This document shows, piece by piece, positions 21,439-24,058 of a stretch of DNA of 24,058 nucleotides. Source of the stretch: a virus; the IMG/VR virus record IMGVR_UViG_3300031236_000041, positions 1 through 24,058 of that record; one strand, 5' to 3'. Each line of letters begins with the position of its first letter. Position 1 is the stretch's first letter. The notes below the pieces were generated by a model. The model was not told where the DNA came from. It worked only from the letters and a program-made list of their open reading frames with translations, and ran no database searches. Both the position numbers and the translations under genes were made by a program.

Positions 21439-24058
21439 ATGAAACGACTATTCATACTGCTCTTTTGTACAGTACCTCTCTTCGGTCAAACCACCACGGT
21501 CTCTCAGTCCGTATTAGGTCCGGATGGCCAGCCAGCCAACGGCCGGGTCTCCATCCAGATCTCCCAGGCCTGCCGCTCCTTCACCTCCTATGTCGGCATG
21601 AAGCCGATCAACGTCACCGTCTCAAACGGCGTCTTCAGCCAGGCCCTGGTCCCAAATGACTCCTGCGTTCCCTCCGGCACAAGCTATGCAGTCACCTGGC
21701 AATTGACCGGCGGAAACGGCTGGACCGAGACCTGGCTGGTTCCTACCTCCTCCATCCCGGTAACGGTCGATTCCGTCGTAACGCAGGTCGCACCAACGGC
21801 TTCGTATGTCATTCAGTGGGGACAGATGGGGCAGAACGGCGCCGCCATCGGAAACGCGCCGATCTGGAACGGAACGTCCTGGCTTCCAGGTGCGCCGACA
21901 TCCGCCGACTTAGTGCAGAACGTCTTCGGCCGAATCGGTCCGATCACCGCGCAAGCCGGGGATTACAACACTTCGCAAGTCACCGAGTCGCCGGGCGATC
22001 TCTACTTCACCAACGTGCGCGCGATCGCTGCTCTGGCAGGGCTGTACCAGACACCCATCATCGGCGCGCCGTCCACCTGGCCTGCATTTGCGACGGTGGC
22101 CACCACGGGCGCCTATGCCAGCCTCTCAGGCACGCCCACGATCCCGAGCACCACCACACAGATCGCGGAAGGCACGAATTTGTATTTCACGAATACGCGA
22201 GCGATCGCCGCGCTGGCCGGACTGTATCAGACTCCCATCATCGGATCGCCTGGTACCTGGCCTGCATTCGCGGCCGTGGCGACGTCCGGCGCATACTCCA
22301 GCTTGCTTGGCCTGCCTACGATCCCGAGCACGACGACGCAGATCGCTGAAGGCACTAATCTGTACTTCACGAACGTGCGGGCGATCGCGGCGCTGGCCGG
22401 ACTCTATCAGACGCCGATTGTCGGATCGCCTGGTACCTGGCCTGCATTCGCGGCCGTGGCGACTTCCGGCAGCTACACCGATCTTTTGAATCTCCCGACC
22501 ATTCCCAGCACGACATCGCAGATTTCCGAAGGTACGAATCTGTATTTCACCGCCCCGCGCGCCATCGCAGCCATGGCCGGACTGTACCAGGCACCGCTGG
22601 GCTTCACTCCAGTGAACGCTACCGCTGTGGGCGTGGCCAACGGTGTCGCGCCGCTCGACTTGAACGCGCTATTGCCAGTCGCCAACCTGCCCAATCCCAT
22701 CGTCACCGCTGGCGCCGGCGGAGTCACTCAAGGCTATCTCGTAGCGCGCGCCGTCACGAGCCCAGTCACTTACGTCGCCACCGGCGCGGGCGGCTGTGGC
22801 TCTGGCTTCGCGGCGGCGACTGTAGCGGCCAGCGCGACGTTTCAATTATTCTCGATGCCTGGCACGCTCATCTCTGGCGTGGCGGATAACACCATCACGG
22901 CGGGCGATGTTCTGATCGGCGGTTCAATAATTCCCGGCAGAGTGGCGGATAGCGGCTTCTCGGCGCGCGGCAGCGTGGGAAGCACCGTCTGCACCATTGG
23001 CATCGCTCAATCGAGCGCCGTGGCTGGCGGGACTGTGTCGGTGCTCTACGATGGCGCGGGCTCGTATGGCACCCTCGCGCAATACACCGCTCCGGGCACT
23101 GGCGCGGTGCTCGAAACCCAGGTCGCCAAGAACGCGCAGGCAATCAGCGTCAAAGACTACGGCGCCGTCGGCAATGACATTGCGGACGACACAGCGGCGT
23201 GGCTAGCGGCCGTTGCGGCCACACCACCCGGAGGCACCTTACTCGGCACCCCTGGAGCGATCTACGCCATCAAAACGCAGGCTGTTTATTCGGCGGGTGA
23301 CTCAACTCTGTGCAGCATCCCGCTGCCCAATACCATCCACATCGACCTGCAAGGGGCCACGGTAGACGCTACCCCGCTGCCCGCCAACACCGGCGGAGTC
23401 TTCTGCTACCTGCCCCAAATCACCGCGAATCACTACTACTACCAGCAGGCAGCTTATGCCGCCGCCAACATCAACCAGGGCGATACCACGGTCACTCTGG
23501 TCACTTCCGCGAACAGTTCCAACTTCGCGGTGGGCGACGTGGTCTACCTCGCCGGCGAAGCCACCGATTACAACGCGCGCGCCACCAATTTCGTGCAATA
23601 TATCTCGGGCGGGGTGCTCTCCCTGGCCTTCCCCACGGGCAAGAACTTCTGGCCGTTTCTCTCGGCTGTCAGCGGAGTCACCGGACTCACCGGCAGCTCG
23701 GGGACGTGTACTTTAACATTCACGACACCCACCGGCGGCAGCGCGGCGGTAGCCACCAGCCCCTACCCCTGGAGCACCTGGACCGTCACGGCCGGCGGAG
23801 CTGGCTATACGGTGGCATCCCCGCCGACTTCGGCAACCGCCAGCGCGCCATGCGGCGGAGGAACCGCAACGCTCACCAGCGTAATCTCGAGCCCCACCAT
23901 CTCCGACGTGCAAAGCGTCTCCGGGTTCGATTACTCCATCTCGAACGGTACGATCTTGCCGGGCCGGACCCAGGCCATCGCGTGGGAGCAAGGCGTGCGG
24001 TTCAAAGTCAGCCATCTGACCATCTACACCAACACTGCCGCGCACGAGCCCATCCAGG
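21439..24058 (+). CDS. Tailspike / tail fibre with signal peptide and pectate-lyase-type start (partial, 3' end missing)
   Basis: The frame is open from ATG 21439 (AAGAGG six bases upstream) to the window end, about 873 codons. Residues 1-16 are a likely signal peptide (MKRLFILLFCTVPLFG, then QTTT). Residues 20-115 form a beta-sandwich with GPDGQPANGRVSIQIS and a possible C45-C76 disulfide. VQNVFGRIGPITAQAGDYN (159-177) is a common tail-fibre motif and leads into tandem units of 60 residues with EGTNLYFTN, a trimeric-fibre type repeat. From about 571, VKDYGAVGNDIADDTAAW is the start of a Pectate_lyase_3 right-handed beta-helix, as in depolymerase tailspikes. A GAGY unit recurs at about 780-814. 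The active site, if any, is beyond the window. A fibre with a signal peptide is unusual. Confidence 0.8.
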   Translation, partial: MKRLFILLFCTVPLFGQTTTVSQSVLGPDGQPANGRVSIQISQACRSFTSYVGMKPINVTVSNGVFSQALVPNDSCVPSGTSYAVTWQLTGGNGWTETWLVPTSSIPVTVDSVVTQVAPTASYVIQWGQMGQNGAAIGNAPIWNGTSWLPGAPTSADLVQNVFGRIGPITAQAGDYNTSQVTESPGDLYFTNVRAIAALAGLYQTPIIGAPSTWPAFATVATTGAYASLSGTPTIPSTTTQIAEGTNLYFTNTRAIAALAGLYQTPIIGSPGTWPAFAAVATSGAYSSLLGLPTIPSTTTQIAEGTNLYFTNVRAIAALAGLYQTPIVGSPGTWPAFAAVATSGSYTDLLNLPTIPSTTSQISEGTNLYFTAPRAIAAMAGLYQAPLGFTPVNATAVGVANGVAPLDLNALLPVANLPNPIVTAGAGGVTQGYLVARAVTSPVTYVATGAGGCGSGFAAATVAASATFQLFSMPGTLISGVADNTITAGDVLIGGSIIPGRVADSGFSARGSVGSTVCTIGIAQSSAVAGGTVSVLYDGAGSYGTLAQYTAPGTGAVLETQVAKNAQAISVKDYGAVGNDIADDTAAWLAAVAATPPGGTLLGTPGAIYAIKTQAVYSAGDSTLCSIPLPNTIHIDLQGATVDATPLPANTGGVFCYLPQITANHYYYQQAAYAAANINQGDTTVTLVTSANSSNFAVGDVVYLAGEATDYNARATNFVQYISGGVLSLAFPTGKNFWPFLSAVSGVTGLTGSSGTCTLTFTTPTGGSAAVATSPYPWSTWTVTAGGAGYTVASPPTSATASAPCGGGTATLTSVISSPTISDVQSVSGFDYSISNGTILPGRTQAIAWEQGVRFKVSHLTIYTNTAAHEPIQ
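21976..22575 (+). repeat. 180-bp tandem repeats in tailspike gene
   Basis: Three full units (21976-22158, 22159-22338, 22339-22518) and a partial fourth repeat with a 180-base period, the first longer by one codon. Each encodes IAEGTNLYFTN, RAIAALAGLYQTPI, GTWPAFAAVATSG and LPTIPST. A segment of more than 40 bases is identical between units two and three, which suggests recent copying or conversion. Confidence 0.9.

Noticed and set aside
21976-22575. Direct repeats considered as a CRISPR array or iteron origin
   Set aside because: The period is 180 bases with no unique spacers, and the repeats are in frame and encode a fibre motif.

Overview
The window is the late structural region of a siphovirus-type (long non-contractile tail) prophage or temperate phage. 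The order follows phage lambda: W, B, C/Nu3, D, E, FII, U-like, V-like, G/GT, tape measure H, distal tail and hub proteins, then host-recognition fibres. Nearly every gene reads left to right with short gaps or 1-8 base overlaps, as one late operon would. The DNA is GC-rich (roughly 60%, estimated by eye). The host is not proven. The signal peptides of the last genes (ending LQA/ED and LFG/QT) and the GC content would suit a soil Acidobacteriota or similar Gram-negative host, but this is a low-confidence inference.

Head module (1-5338). The window opens in the end of a gpW-like head-tail joining protein. It continues with a lambda-type portal, a fused S49 capsid protease/scaffold with an in-frame internal start (a Nu3-like arrangement), a gpD-like decoration protein, a gpE-like major capsid protein and an FII-like connector. 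A 96-bp palindromic element built from octamers of type GNGGGCGA lies between portal and protease.

Tail assembly module (5335-13529). A Mu Gam-like DNA-end-binding protein sits, unusually, among the structural genes. It is followed by a probable tail terminator, a small unknown protein and the tail tube protein. The stretch 7704-8345 looks like an insertion: one gene on the opposite strand, one short gene, and a duplicated copy of the start of the following gene. The G/GT tail chaperone pair follows, with a -1 frameshift heptamer AAATTTG at 8867-8873 and a stem-loop six bases downstream. Then come a gpZ/gp10-like protein, a 995-residue tape measure protein (tail of about 150 nm by the usual 1.5 angstrom per residue rule), and a distal tail protein with an internal duplication.

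Tail tip and fibre module (13655-24058). A second octamer palindrome precedes a 1393-residue protein joining gpL-like and gpJ-like regions. Next is a 971-residue fibre with an Ig-like and a jelly-roll domain. The last three genes are a small secreted protein, a 74-residue protein, and a tailspike with an apparent Sec signal peptide, 60-residue tandem repeats and the start of a pectate-lyase-type beta-helix, cut by the window end. Terminase, lysis, integration and regulatory genes are not in the window.

The points most worth a second look are the two octamer palindromes, the signal peptides on phage tail-region products, the insertion at 7704-8345, the Gam homologue inside the head-tail operon, and the frameshift site.
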